From positions 1-58,644 of IMG/VR virus record IMGVR_UViG_3300006917_000003: a stretch of DNA of 58,644 nucleotides; one strand, 5' to 3'. Positions 45,483 through 54,114 of the stretch are shown in pieces. The first letter of the stretch is position 1. The number at the start of each line of letters is the position of its first letter. The notes under the pieces were generated by a model. That model was not told the DNA's origin and made no database searches. It worked only from the letters and a program-made list of their open reading frames with translations. The translations under genes and the position numbers were made by a program. Source of the DNA: a virus.

Positions 45483-45808
45483 CACACACCCCGCTTGGCC
45501 AAGCACCACGCCTCGACGGCGGGGATCGGCCCTGAGAACTTGGCCACCTGCTCACCTTGCGCTGCCCAGCCGCCGCCTTCTTTGGCGAAGGTACGCACAG
45601 GCCGCACGGTGGTATAGTACCCCGCATCTCCCTTGCCCACCAGCCCCCAAAAGTTGTGACCGAGGGCGTAGCGCCCCCAGCCAGACTTGGCGGCTGCCTC
45701 TGCCAAGCACTGCTTGGGGTCGAGGCCGTAGCGCGGGCACACGGTGGCCGCAGCGGGCACCAGCGCCCGCAGGAACGCCTCCTGCTGCTGGCGGGTGGGC
45801 TGGTTCAC
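45482..45808 (-). CDS. Glucosaminidase-like (FlgJ-type) protein with altered catalytic position
   Basis: 108 aa from GTG at 45808 (GTGA overlap). CLAEAAAKSGWGRYALGHNFWGL matches the helix-turn of beta-N-acetylglucosaminidases (usual form A..ESGWG..ALG.N.FGIKG). The usual catalytic Glu before SGWG is Lys here, with a Glu six positions earlier. The continuation (TFAKEGGGWAAQ, FSGPIPAVEAW) fits the family. Either the enzyme is rearranged, or it is an inactive glycan-binding subunit. Four cysteines are spread over the protein. Confidence 0.65.
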   Translation of the reverse strand: MNQPTRQQQEAFLRALVPAAATVCPRYGLDPKQCLAEAAAKSGWGRYALGHNFWGLVGKGDAGYYTTVRPVRTFAKEGGGWAAQGEQVAKFSGPIPAVEAWCLAKRGV

Positions 45809-46656
45809 TTGCTGCCCTTCTTGAGCAGGGCAGGCCCAAAGGTGACCGCAGCGTAGATGACCGCGCCCCACAAGAGGTACTTGGTCAGTTCGCCAAAGGT
45901 GCCGCTGAACGACTTGGCGATGTTCTCTTCTGCGTCCTTCTTGAAGATCGGGGCCTTGGTGGCCAGCTTGGCGCTACCGCGCTCCCGCAGCAGCTTGATC
46001 AGCCGCGCAGGCGCACCAGCCTTTACCAACGCCTTGAAGGCGTCGTCGTACTGGTTGCCGTAGGAGTGGTCGCCACAGCCTTGCGGAGGGTCGGCCTCCA
46101 GCACGGGGGCCGTCCACCACTTCTTGACCGACGAACCAAAGCCGAGGTCATCCTCAGACGGCGTGCCGTTGAGCCAGTGGTTGATCGTGCAACGCTCCCA
46201 GCCCTTGGGGTCGAGGTAGTAGTCCACCTCCACCATCGTGGCCAGAATCATGGGGCCGTCCAAGGCCATGGGCAAGTCAGTGCCTTGAGCGCGGCTTTGG
46301 CCTGCGTACTCAGGCGACTGCGCCTTGGCCCGCGCCTCTGCCCACTGCTGCTCCAGCACTTCGGCGCGGCCCTCTGGGGTCGTGCCCTCTGGGGGGTTTA
46401 CTGCACCAGCCTGCACGCCAGCCAGCGACCCGCTCAGGGGCACAGCCCGTGACACCAAAGGTGCCATGCTGGGCGTCTGCGCGGCTTCGCGCAGGTAGTA
46501 GGGCTGCTCGCCCACCGTGGGGTTCAGCGGGGCAAGACGGGGCAGGACGACGGCGCGGTTGGCGTAGGTCGAGTGCGGGGTGGTGTAGCTGCGGTAGTTG
46601 TACGGGTCGCCGCACTCGCAGCCGCTCAGGGCGTAGGGGTCGTCGTGCAGCATCAT
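45805..46656 (-). CDS. C-terminally anchored virion protein
   Basis: 283 aa from ATG at 46656. It starts with a Tyr/Cys-rich segment (SGCECGDPYNYRSY), followed by Pro/Thr-rich extended sequence, a mixed domain with Trp and Cys (DPKGWERCTINHW), a helical bundle and a final helix (LLWGAVIYAAVTFGPALL) with KKGSK. It has no enzyme motif. It may be a spike-base or membrane-linked minor protein. Confidence 0.7.
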   Translation of the reverse strand: MMLHDDPYALSGCECGDPYNYRSYTTPHSTYANRAVVLPRLAPLNPTVGEQPYYLREAAQTPSMAPLVSRAVPLSGSLAGVQAGAVNPPEGTTPEGRAEVLEQQWAEARAKAQSPEYAGQSRAQGTDLPMALDGPMILATMVEVDYYLDPKGWERCTINHWLNGTPSEDDLGFGSSVKKWWTAPVLEADPPQGCGDHSYGNQYDDAFKALVKAGAPARLIKLLRERGSAKLATKAPIFKKDAEENIAKSFSGTFGELTKYLLWGAVIYAAVTFGPALLKKGSK

Positions 46657-46665
46657 GGTGGCACC

Positions 46666-47043
46666 TTACTTGCGGGAGCCAAAGTAGTAGCCCACCGCCA
46701 GACCTACCACGAACAGTGGGATCGAGATCGTCATCACCGACTTCTGGACGCTGCCCTTGACCGTCTCGATCGTCTCTTGGCCCTTGGGCGAGGCGACGAA
46801 CTTCTGGCCGGTCTTGCTCAGTACGTCGGAGAAGAACTCCGTGCGATCCGCACGCTCCTTCGATCCGGCAGGGCCACCTTGGATGGTCTTGTTGATCGCC
46901 TCTGCAAGGGCGTTGGCGATCGGGTCGCCGCCCAGCGGGTCACCCGGGCCAGCCAAGTTGCCCGCCATGTAGCCACGCGGGAAGTTGGTGCGCGGAGGGG
47001 CTTGGGCAGGCCCAAGGATCTCGACGTAGTCAGGCTGGATCAT
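46666..47043 (-). CDS. C-terminally anchored virion protein
   Basis: 125 aa from ATG at 47043, overlapping the upstream stop by 4 bp. Extended Pro/Gly-rich N-terminus (GPAQAPPRTNFPRGYMAG), then helical (ANALAEAINKTIQGG) and a terminal helix (MTISIPLFVVGLAVGYYFG) with SRK. Same plan as its neighbours. Function unknown. Confidence 0.7.
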   Translation of the reverse strand: MIQPDYVEILGPAQAPPRTNFPRGYMAGNLAGPGDPLGGDPIANALAEAINKTIQGGPAGSKERADRTEFFSDVLSKTGQKFVASPKGQETIETVKGSVQKSVMTISIPLFVVGLAVGYYFGSRK

Positions 47044-47993
47044 CGCTTCTCCCCTTGCATGACGTAGCCGACGAACGCGGCAGGGTCAGTGATGTGCGGC
47101 ATGTGGCGGCGAACGTAGCGCATCTTCTTGCGGAAGGTGTCAGCGCCGGCCCTGTGCATGGTCTGGATCAGGTGTCGCTTACCCGCCTTGGTCAGGCCGG
47201 GGTTCTGCTTGGCCGACTCACGCTTCTTGCTGTACTCGTCAGCCGCCTGCTTGGCCTTCTCTGCCGCGTGCTTGGCACCCGCGCCGGCTGCGCGAGCCAG
47301 CGAGTGGACGCTCGCCCGCACCGTCTCCGACCGCCCATAAGCGTAAGCGCCGCCGGCCAAGAGCGCGGTGGTGAGCCACGTCGGGTTGCGCTTGGGGTTG
47401 CGACGATAGGGCGCTGACACCGACGTGTAGCCCAGCCGCTTGTTGGCCGACACCTTGTCGGCCCACTCCTTGGCACCCTCGTAGGTGGCAAACTTCAACT
47501 CGCCAGTGTAGTCGCCGGAAAGCCACCTAGTCGTCTTGCCAAGGTCTTGGACGTATGTGACCGCCCACGGGTAGATACGCTTCATCGCTTCATCGTATTC
47601 GTCGTAGTCGGGGTTGCGGTGCTTGGCATCGCGCTTCTCGACCAAGTGCGCCACCGGCAGGCCCACGGCCTCGCGGCGCTCGATCTCGCGCTCCAGCGAG
47701 CGGCCGGGGTTCTTGCGGGTCTTGAGGGCGTACACCTTGCGAACTCGGCTCTCGATCTCTGGCCAGCGCGAGGCAGCCACGCCCAAGTCGGCGGTCCGGC
47801 CAAGGTACACGCTATCGGTGGAGTCGCCCACCCTGCCGGGATGCGGCAGGAACACATACCAGCCGCGATCGTCGCCGTGCCGGCTGTCGTTGCCGATGTA
47901 GCCAAAGGTGATGCCGGGGAGTTCCTTGGACAGGTGCCCGATGGCGTCACTCAGCGAGGCGAGCGACGAGGGGTTGCGCTTGTACTTGGACAT
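47040..47993 (-). CDS. Multi-module virion protein with [R/K/Q]NP boundaries
   Basis: 317 aa from ATG at 47993. NP motifs occur at RNP 6-8, KNP 94-96, RNP 126-128, RRNPKRNP 197-204 and QNP 263-265, cutting the chain into modules: a beta-rich one (GWYVFLPHPGRVG), a small module with FATYEGAKEWADKV, a hydrophobic/helical one (TTALLAGGAYAYG with an Ala/Lys helix), and a basic C-terminal domain (LTKAGKRHLIQTMHRAG). The last resembles the segment after an RNP in the next protein (LTKTDKAVI). Role unknown. Confidence 0.72.
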   Translation of the reverse strand: MSKYKRNPSSLASLSDAIGHLSKELPGITFGYIGNDSRHGDDRGWYVFLPHPGRVGDSTDSVYLGRTADLGVAASRWPEIESRVRKVYALKTRKNPGRSLEREIERREAVGLPVAHLVEKRDAKHRNPDYDEYDEAMKRIYPWAVTYVQDLGKTTRWLSGDYTGELKFATYEGAKEWADKVSANKRLGYTSVSAPYRRNPKRNPTWLTTALLAGGAYAYGRSETVRASVHSLARAAGAGAKHAAEKAKQAADEYSKKRESAKQNPGLTKAGKRHLIQTMHRAGADTFRKKMRYVRRHMPHITDPAAFVGYVMQGEKR

Positions 47994-48012
47994 GGTCTTC
48001 CTCGCTGTCGGC

Positions 48013-49623
48013 TCAGTAGTCGTTCGCCTCGTAGCTCATGTATCTGGGCTTGAATCCCGCCTTGAGCGCAGCGAGATACTCCTTGAGCGTCTTGCCGTGG
48101 GCCTTGGCTTCCAGTTGGAAGGCCACCAACCCGGGATCAGGAGGCGATGCAGTGATCCAATCTGGCTTGTCTGCTGGCTTCAAGGTGAAGCGGGTGGCGT
48201 CCTTGCCACCATAGGAGCCTCCCCGACCGACCTTGTCTGCCTTGGTGCGCGCCGTAAGCTCGTTGACCGGCTTGTCAAACTCCAGCCAATTATCATCCCA
48301 GCCAAGGTAATCGCTTACTTTCCAACTACTAGCCTTGCCAAGATCTCGTTTGGGCGGCACCTTGGCCTCTCCACCAAAGGAGAAGCCGTAAGCCAGCGGG
48401 GGGTTCTTGCGCTTGCGGGACTTGGTGTACCCAACGTGGGCGTGAAGGGGCAACTGCCAGCGGTGCTTGGCGAGCTTGACGGCGCAGGAGGTGACGGCAC
48501 GGGCCGGCGGCGGGGGAACGTGCCACCGCTTGCCGATCAGGATGGTGCCGCACTCGCTGACCGACCGCGACGGCTCGGCGTCGAACAGCGACTCCTGCCG
48601 CTTGGACGCCTTCTTCTTGCCGTTGCGCTGCAAGCCGCCCATGGCGCGGTGCCACGCGGGGGTCATTTCGCCGCTGGGGGCGACAAACGGGATCTGCACC
48701 GACGTGTCCCAGCCGTCTTTGCTGCTGAACTGGATGGTGTGGTCACCCACTTTCGTCACCGTGTACTTGCCGACCTTGGAGCCGACACGCAGCGGCTTGG
48801 TGTCCATGGCGTGTGCAAGCACAGCCTCTTGAAGCGTGGCGGGGTTGCGCTGGAAGCCCACCATGCTCGCGCTGGGGTTCTTGCTGGTGGCATAGTGCCG
48901 CTTCACCCACGCGGACACCGCTGCCTTGGCGGCGGCCTTCGTCGCGTGTTTGTGTGAGTCAACCGTCTCCCAAGGCGTCCAAACGCCAGACACCGCCTCG
49001 CAGCGATCAGCATGGTAGCTACCGCCCTCTCGGATGATGCGTGCCGCACCCAAGATCCCGCCTTTGCCGCGCTCGATGTAGGCGACCTCAATGCTCGCAG
49101 GAGCACCAGCCGGCGTGTGCCACTTCGTCAACTTGACGCTTGCGGGGTTGCGCTGGAAGCCCACCATGTGCGCGGTGGGGTTCTTGGCGATCCAGTTGCG
49201 CGGGGCCTCCTTGAGGACGGCCCGAATCACCACGTCGCCGGTCTTGCCGCCGGTTTCGCGCAGGTGGATCTTGTCGCCCGACCACCGTGCGATGCCGCTG
49301 CCGCCCATGTAGTTGCCGCTCAGGGTGTCGCCGTCGCTGGTCAGCAGCTTGCTGCTCGCCGCACGGTGCTCGGTGAACGCACGAATGACCGCCTTGTCGG
49401 TCTTGGTCAGGCTCGGGTTGCGCTGGAAGCCCACCATGCTCGCGCTGGGGTTCTGCGTCGTGTAGCGCATCGAGGCCATCGCCACGATCTTGCCGCTCTT
49501 GCCAGCCTCGGCCTTGGCCTCCTTGAGCGTCGTGCAGTAGCACTTGCGAGCGCCCGTGGGCGACAGGACGAGGAACTTGAACCCGTCGCGGGCGGCTTTC
49601 TTGTCGGCAGAAGTCAGGTGCAT
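48013..49623 (-). CDS. Modular protein with three copies of a 14-residue NP linker
   Basis: 536 aa from ATG at 49623. The motif (Q/K)NP(S/T)A(S/H)MVGFQRNP occurs at 57-70, 147-160 and 248-261. Between copies lie modules of about 76 and 87 aa, with a 56-aa first module containing CTTLKEAKAEA. A degenerate form (GGLQRNGKKK) is near 337 and a basic KNP near 400. The modules themselves are not alike, so this is not a simple tandem repeat. Exact conservation of the linker suggests a recognition site, for example for a protease or for assembly. No enzyme motif is seen. Confidence 0.75.
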   Translation of the reverse strand: MHLTSADKKAARDGFKFLVLSPTGARKCYCTTLKEAKAEAGKSGKIVAMASMRYTTQNPSASMVGFQRNPSLTKTDKAVIRAFTEHRAASSKLLTSDGDTLSGNYMGGSGIARWSGDKIHLRETGGKTGDVVIRAVLKEAPRNWIAKNPTAHMVGFQRNPASVKLTKWHTPAGAPASIEVAYIERGKGGILGAARIIREGGSYHADRCEAVSGVWTPWETVDSHKHATKAAAKAAVSAWVKRHYATSKNPSASMVGFQRNPATLQEAVLAHAMDTKPLRVGSKVGKYTVTKVGDHTIQFSSKDGWDTSVQIPFVAPSGEMTPAWHRAMGGLQRNGKKKASKRQESLFDAEPSRSVSECGTILIGKRWHVPPPPARAVTSCAVKLAKHRWQLPLHAHVGYTKSRKRKNPPLAYGFSFGGEAKVPPKRDLGKASSWKVSDYLGWDDNWLEFDKPVNELTARTKADKVGRGGSYGGKDATRFTLKPADKPDWITASPPDPGLVAFQLEAKAHGKTLKEYLAALKAGFKPRYMSYEANDY

Positions 49624-49679
49624 GGTCGTCTCCTTGAGCGTACTCTACAGCGGAAAGTTCAAGTGCGCCAGATGGGATC

Positions 49680-50066
49680 TCACTGGTGCAGGTGCTTGGG
49701 TCGAGGTGCGCGGCCCCGGTCGAGGTTCTGCACGTCGCGCTCGTCGTACAGGATGGGTTGGCCCAGCGCCTCAAACGCCAGCCGGTCGGCCCGCCGCTCC
49801 GCGCCACGGCGGTCAGAGTGCTCGTCGGCGGCGTGGCCAAGCTCATGCGCCAAGATGCCCGCCACGCGGCCTTCGGGCTGCTCTAGCAGCCGCTCGACAA
49901 CGTACACGGTGCGCTCGTCGGGGATGTACCAGCCAAAGTCGCGGTAGCCGCTGCGGGGCAGGTAGTGGCGATCCACCACCACCAGCCGCACGTCGCCCAC
50001 CGGGAACCGCTGTGCGAAGCGTTTCCGCAGGCGCAGGAACAGCCTGTGCGCCCCGGCCCGGGTCAT
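49680..50066 (-). CDS. Small zinc metalloprotease (HExxH)
   Basis: 128 aa from ATG at 50066. ILAHELGHAADEH gives zinc ligands His74 and His78 with catalytic Glu75; GAERRADRLAFEAL supplies Glu90 as a likely third ligand, a minimal gluzincin-like pattern similar to ImmA/SprT-type domains. The N-terminus is basic and helical. No signal or membrane segment. Next to the protein with the triple NP linker, it is a candidate maturation protease. Antisense or host-directed roles cannot be excluded. Confidence 0.75.
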   Translation of the reverse strand: MTRAGAHRLFLRLRKRFAQRFPVGDVRLVVVDRHYLPRSGYRDFGWYIPDERTVYVVERLLEQPEGRVAGILAHELGHAADEHSDRRGAERRADRLAFEALGQPILYDERDVQNLDRGRAPRPKHLHQ

Positions 50067-50068
50067 GG

Positions 50069-50512
50069 TCAGTCCCGCAGAGCGAAGAACGCGGCAGCGG
50101 CGATGCCCACAGGCAACAGCCAGCCCATGCCGCCCTTGTCCTTGCCAGCGACGTAGTTGTCCAGCGCCTTCTTGACCGCATCGCGGAACGCCGTGGCGCT
50201 CTCGACCGTCCAAGCCGCGCCCATGGCAGTGGCCTTCTGGGTGTCGTAGTCGGCCTGCTTCAGCGCACCCGCAGTGATCAGCGTGGCAGCGTAGCCGTCA
50301 GCTTCCGCGATGATAGCGGGGATCGGATCGTAGAAGGTGGGCTTGATCCCAAACTTCACTTGCGCTTCTGACTGCGAGACGGTCTGCTTCTCGGGGGTCT
50401 TGAACTCGATCTCCTTCTGGATCTCAAGGGCCGACTTCTCGCTCGTCTTCTTCGGAGGAGCGCCCGCCAAAGCGTGGCTGTAGGAACCGTAGTTGTCACC
50501 TTCAAGCATCAT
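50069..50512 (-). CDS. C-terminally anchored virion protein
   Basis: 147 aa from ATG at 50512. The N-terminus is polar with a Lys/Glu helix (KKTSEKSALEIQKEIEFK), the middle helical and alanine-rich, and the end one helix (GGMGWLLPVGIAAAAFFAL) with RD. It follows the large 975-aa gene by 8 bp. Function unknown. Confidence 0.7.
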   Translation of the reverse strand: MMLEGDNYGSYSHALAGAPPKKTSEKSALEIQKEIEFKTPEKQTVSQSEAQVKFGIKPTFYDPIPAIIAEADGYAATLITAGALKQADYDTQKATAMGAAWTVESATAFRDAVKKALDNYVAGKDKGGMGWLLPVGIAAAAFFALRD

Positions 50513-50520
50513 TGGGAACC

Positions 50521-53448
50521 TCACTTCTTGCTCTGGGAGTATGCCACAGCGCCGCCAAGGAGCAACCACAACCACGGGAAAGGCTTCTTTTCTTCTTCGG
50601 AGATAACGAGCTTTGTCGCCACCTCTTCGTTCTTCTTGATCGTCTCCGATACAGCGGGAGGGATTGGCAGATTGTAGTCTTGGCCCAGCGCCTGCAATGC
50701 TTCGCCGGATCCAGCAACGTAGTCAAGGGCGTTTTCCACCTGCTCCTTGGTCTTGTCGTTCTGCTCCTTGGTCTCCTCGGCCTTCGCTTTCTCCTTGTCG
50801 GGCATGAGCGGGACGACGACGATCGTGCCGCCGCCAAGGTTGAGGCTGATCTTGTCGTCCTTGTGCTTGCGAGCCTCCCCCAAAGCCTTGCTCGACAGGT
50901 CCAAGTTCGACAGCACACCGCCCTTGTCGGTGGTGTTGTCTAGCAGACGGTTGCGCCGCGCACCGCGCAGACTGGCAAGCGCCGCCATCTTGGCCTGCAA
51001 TTCGCTAATCTTTGCCGACACGGCGTTGAGTGCGGCAATCGCCGTCTGGTCGCCCGCGTCGACTCGCTCCTTGAGCTTGGCGTACTCCACCAGCAGTTCG
51101 TTGAGCTTGTAGGCCAGCGAACCCTTCTTGGGATTCTTGGCGCACTCGGTCATGGTCTGCTTGTAATAATCGAGCTTGGCTTGCGGGTCGGTCAGCGTCT
51201 TGGGCGGGTCGGGGATGCTGCACCCGTACAGTTCGATTGCCATGTCGTTGAGCGCCACGATCATGTCCTCGGACAAGTCTTGAGACTCGCTTGCCAACTG
51301 CGAGGCCATCATGCCCAAGAGCAGTTGAGACTTGACCTCGCTCCGCGCATCAACATACGCCTTCTGCGGCTCGGTCAGTCCAGCCGTCTGAGCCTTGGCC
51401 TCTTCGGTAGCCTGCTTGTGCAGTTCCATCACCTTGTCGGCCACCAGCTTGAAGCCAAGCGGTATCGGCATGGGTTTGCTCTTGTCAGGCTGCCACGCAT
51501 AGAGCTTGGCCACGTTGCCACTCAGCTTGCTTGCGCGGGGTGGGGTGAACACTTTACCTGCAAAGAAGTCGGCCTTTTCGCTAATGGTAACAGCCATCTC
51601 TAGCTGCTTCTTGGTGTAGGTGGGGACAACGATGCTCTCGACCGGCCACGCGCCCATCATCTCCAGCAGCTTGTCTGGGTCTAGCTTCTCGCTGCCAAGG
51701 CAGTCCTTGTTGATCTGGGCAACACGGGATTGGAAGTTGGCGTAAGCAGTGGTGCCTTTGACTTCGGAGTACCACTTGTTCACCAGCAGCGTCAGCTTGG
51801 GTGCTACATCGGTGATCACCTTGCCTGACGGGGTCGTGTACGGTTCGTAGGTCCAGCCGACCTCCATCGGGGGCAAGAAGCAGACGAACTCAATCGCTGC
51901 CACCAGCATATCCCGGGCAGTCTTGACCTTGGCCCACGGGCCACCCTCTTCCTTGACGATGGGGTAGGTTGGCTTGTTGGGGTCGGTGTTGTCCTTCTTG
52001 GCGTAGAGAGAGGCTTGCATCAGCGTGAGGCGTTTGGCGTCTTGTGCAATGCGAATCAAAGGCAGAATAATGTCGGCCACTTGGTGAGGCGTTTTGGCAA
52101 CGCCGCCATACTCGCTTGACCACTCGGGATCTTCAGACAGGCCCTTCCAGATGAACATACCCAGCGTCTTTTCGGAGTACAAGCGATTGGTCTCGTCCTC
52201 GAACGGCGGGTGGAAAGCGGGTGGGCAAGCCCCCTTCTCTGGGCAGACCGGGATCTTGGCTCCCGGCTGCTTGGTCTTGAAGGCGTCCACGAACGGCTTC
52301 CCGCCGATACGATCCCACTGGTGGTGCAAGAAGTCGGCCAGAGCAATCGACGGCTCGATGTACTCGGCGTTTGCGCTCGCGGCCAGCTTCTCGTAGCCGA
52401 TCGATGCGACCGGCACAGACAGCCCGGGGAGCGTCTCGCCCCACTTGTCAGCCGGCACGTCCCAGCCAGAGCCTTGCACAGCTGAAAGCGTACCAGAGAA
52501 GAGAGGGTTGGTGGTCACGACCACGTTGGCGTCGCTGCCCTTGTAGGCGTACAGCGAGTGCAGCTTATAGTCGGCCAAGCCCGGGACGCTTGCACCGTAA
52601 ACTAGCGCCTGCTTGTTGCCGCTAGGGTTGTACTGCAAGTAGGGCATGTAGAGATCGGCAATCGGGAACTCCAGCGAGTCCACGCTCACCATCTTCTTGG
52701 CGTCTTGATCGTACTGCTGAATCGTGATCGGCTTTGCGACCTTGGGGTCGCATGCGACAGGGCCAAGCCACTGCACAGCGTTGATCTTGCTGAACGCCTC
52801 CGACAGCAGGAAGCCGATCCCGCCAGCTTCGCCAGCAACGGTCACCTGCGCCTTCATGTACTCAACTTCAGCCGCCTTCGCGTTCTTGACCAGCGTAGGG
52901 ATGCTCGATACCACGTTGCGCCAAGTGTCGCCAGTCAGCGACCCCTTGGGCGGGAGCCACGACAGCGTCTGGTCCACCAGCTTCTGAACCTGCGCTTGGG
53001 TGCCGTTCGGCCCCGGGTAGTCTTGCCAGTTGCAAGCCAGCGCGTAGACGAGGTTGAGAAGTTCCCAGCACCGCAAGCGGGTCTGGAACGCCAGCAGGTC
53101 AAACGCCCGCTTGTCGGCGGCTTCAGACACGATGCCGTAGAGGTCAACGCCCGGGGCTTGGCCGCTCTTCTGCGTCAACGGATTGAAGGGTGCAAGGTAC
53201 TTGGCCAGCGACACTGCCGACAGTGCCTGCATGGCCTTGGGCGAAAGCACGGCTGCCAGCTTGGCTGCATCCTCGGGCTTCAAGCCAGTCGGCAGGGCGT
53301 CGGGTGTCGAAAGGATCTCCTTGCCACCGATCGGCAAGTAGGTGTCGTACACGTCCTTGACGACGCCGCCTGCGCCAGCACCTGCGTCTGCGCCCTTGCC
53401 CCCGGGGGGCAAGCCGTTCAAGTTCCCCTCGTTGTTGAACAGCAACAT
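50521..53448 (-). CDS. Largest virion-operon protein, C-terminally anchored (975 aa)
   Basis: The first 90 residues are Gly/Ala/Pro-rich. A long mixed domain follows, with strands and Tyr/Pro patches (KPITIQQYDQDAKKMVSV, DLYMPYLQYNPSG), a Cys pair (PVCPEKGACPP) and helical segments from about 560. Residues 700-900 are coiled-coil-rich with few cysteines. The end is a helix (PFPWLWLLLGGAVAYS) and QSKK. No Walker, protease or glycosidase motif is seen. Size and single anchor suggest a spike, vertex or DNA-delivery protein of the virion. Codons in the last 300 bp are somewhat more A/T-rich. Confidence 0.75.
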   Translation of the reverse strand: MLLFNNEGNLNGLPPGGKGADAGAGAGGVVKDVYDTYLPIGGKEILSTPDALPTGLKPEDAAKLAAVLSPKAMQALSAVSLAKYLAPFNPLTQKSGQAPGVDLYGIVSEAADKRAFDLLAFQTRLRCWELLNLVYALACNWQDYPGPNGTQAQVQKLVDQTLSWLPPKGSLTGDTWRNVVSSIPTLVKNAKAAEVEYMKAQVTVAGEAGGIGFLLSEAFSKINAVQWLGPVACDPKVAKPITIQQYDQDAKKMVSVDSLEFPIADLYMPYLQYNPSGNKQALVYGASVPGLADYKLHSLYAYKGSDANVVVTTNPLFSGTLSAVQGSGWDVPADKWGETLPGLSVPVASIGYEKLAASANAEYIEPSIALADFLHHQWDRIGGKPFVDAFKTKQPGAKIPVCPEKGACPPAFHPPFEDETNRLYSEKTLGMFIWKGLSEDPEWSSEYGGVAKTPHQVADIILPLIRIAQDAKRLTLMQASLYAKKDNTDPNKPTYPIVKEEGGPWAKVKTARDMLVAAIEFVCFLPPMEVGWTYEPYTTPSGKVITDVAPKLTLLVNKWYSEVKGTTAYANFQSRVAQINKDCLGSEKLDPDKLLEMMGAWPVESIVVPTYTKKQLEMAVTISEKADFFAGKVFTPPRASKLSGNVAKLYAWQPDKSKPMPIPLGFKLVADKVMELHKQATEEAKAQTAGLTEPQKAYVDARSEVKSQLLLGMMASQLASESQDLSEDMIVALNDMAIELYGCSIPDPPKTLTDPQAKLDYYKQTMTECAKNPKKGSLAYKLNELLVEYAKLKERVDAGDQTAIAALNAVSAKISELQAKMAALASLRGARRNRLLDNTTDKGGVLSNLDLSSKALGEARKHKDDKISLNLGGGTIVVVPLMPDKEKAKAEETKEQNDKTKEQVENALDYVAGSGEALQALGQDYNLPIPPAVSETIKKNEEVATKLVISEEEKKPFPWLWLLLGGAVAYSQSKK

Positions 53449-53456
53449 GGCGGCTC

Positions 53457-54113
53457 CTACCCAAGACCTTTGAAACCCTTGGCGACGTACTGCTTGTAGG
53501 CAGCTTCCATCTTGTCGTCGTACCCGCGCTGGCCCTTGCCGTTGTAGCCCCGGGCAAACGTTGTCCAGTCGCCCTTGCGGGCAGCGTCCTCCAGCCCCTT
53601 GTTCTGCACGAAGTCGAAGAAGCCACGGATCTGTGCCTCCTCGCTGGTCGAGTAGGCGTCAAACATGGCTTGCACGGTGGGGAACTTCACCAGCTTGTGG
53701 TTGAAGCCCATGATCTGGGCCGACCCCATGCTGATCGACTTCATTGCGGCCTCGCGGTCAAGAGCAGCGGCGCGGGCAAAGTTGTCCCACTCGGCCTTCT
53801 GGCCAGCACGCACAACGCCAACATCCTTGCCGCCTGAGTACTCGCGGAAGACGTGCGGCTCAAAGCGAATGATCATGCGACCGTCTTTGCCAAAGCCCTT
53901 GCCGCCAGACTCCACAGTGAAGATTGCCAGCGCCACGGCCTCGGGGATGCCCCGCTCGGCTGCCAACGCCCTGATCTGCTTGATCCGCTCTTCCTTGCTC
54001 AGGATCTCTGCGACCATCTCCTTGACCTGCTTGCCATAGGTGACCACCAGCAGCAGCGCCGCGCCACCCAGCGCCCACCACAACCATGGCTGGACTTCTG
54101 GATTGCGCTTCAT
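53457..54113 (-). CDS. N-terminally anchored N-acetylmuramidase
   Basis: 218 aa from ATG at 54113. It starts MKRNPEVQPW, followed by a membrane helix at 11-25 (LWWALGGAALLLVVTYG). The enzyme domain has AIFTVESGGKGF with catalytic-type Glu68, MIIRFEPHVF, ISMGSAQIMGFNHKLV and FVQNKGLEDAARKGDW, the signature of the phage N-acetylmuramidase family (DUF3380-type). It hydrolyses the glycan backbone, probably during entry as a virion-bound enzyme. The RNP is directly before the membrane segment. Confidence 0.85.
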   Translation of the reverse strand: MKRNPEVQPWLWWALGGAALLLVVTYGKQVKEMVAEILSKEERIKQIRALAAERGIPEAVALAIFTVESGGKGFGKDGRMIIRFEPHVFREYSGGKDVGVVRAGQKAEWDNFARAAALDREAAMKSISMGSAQIMGFNHKLVKFPTVQAMFDAYSTSEEAQIRGFFDFVQNKGLEDAARKGDWTTFARGYNGKGQRGYDDKMEAAYKQYVAKGFKGLG

Positions 54114-54114
54114 A

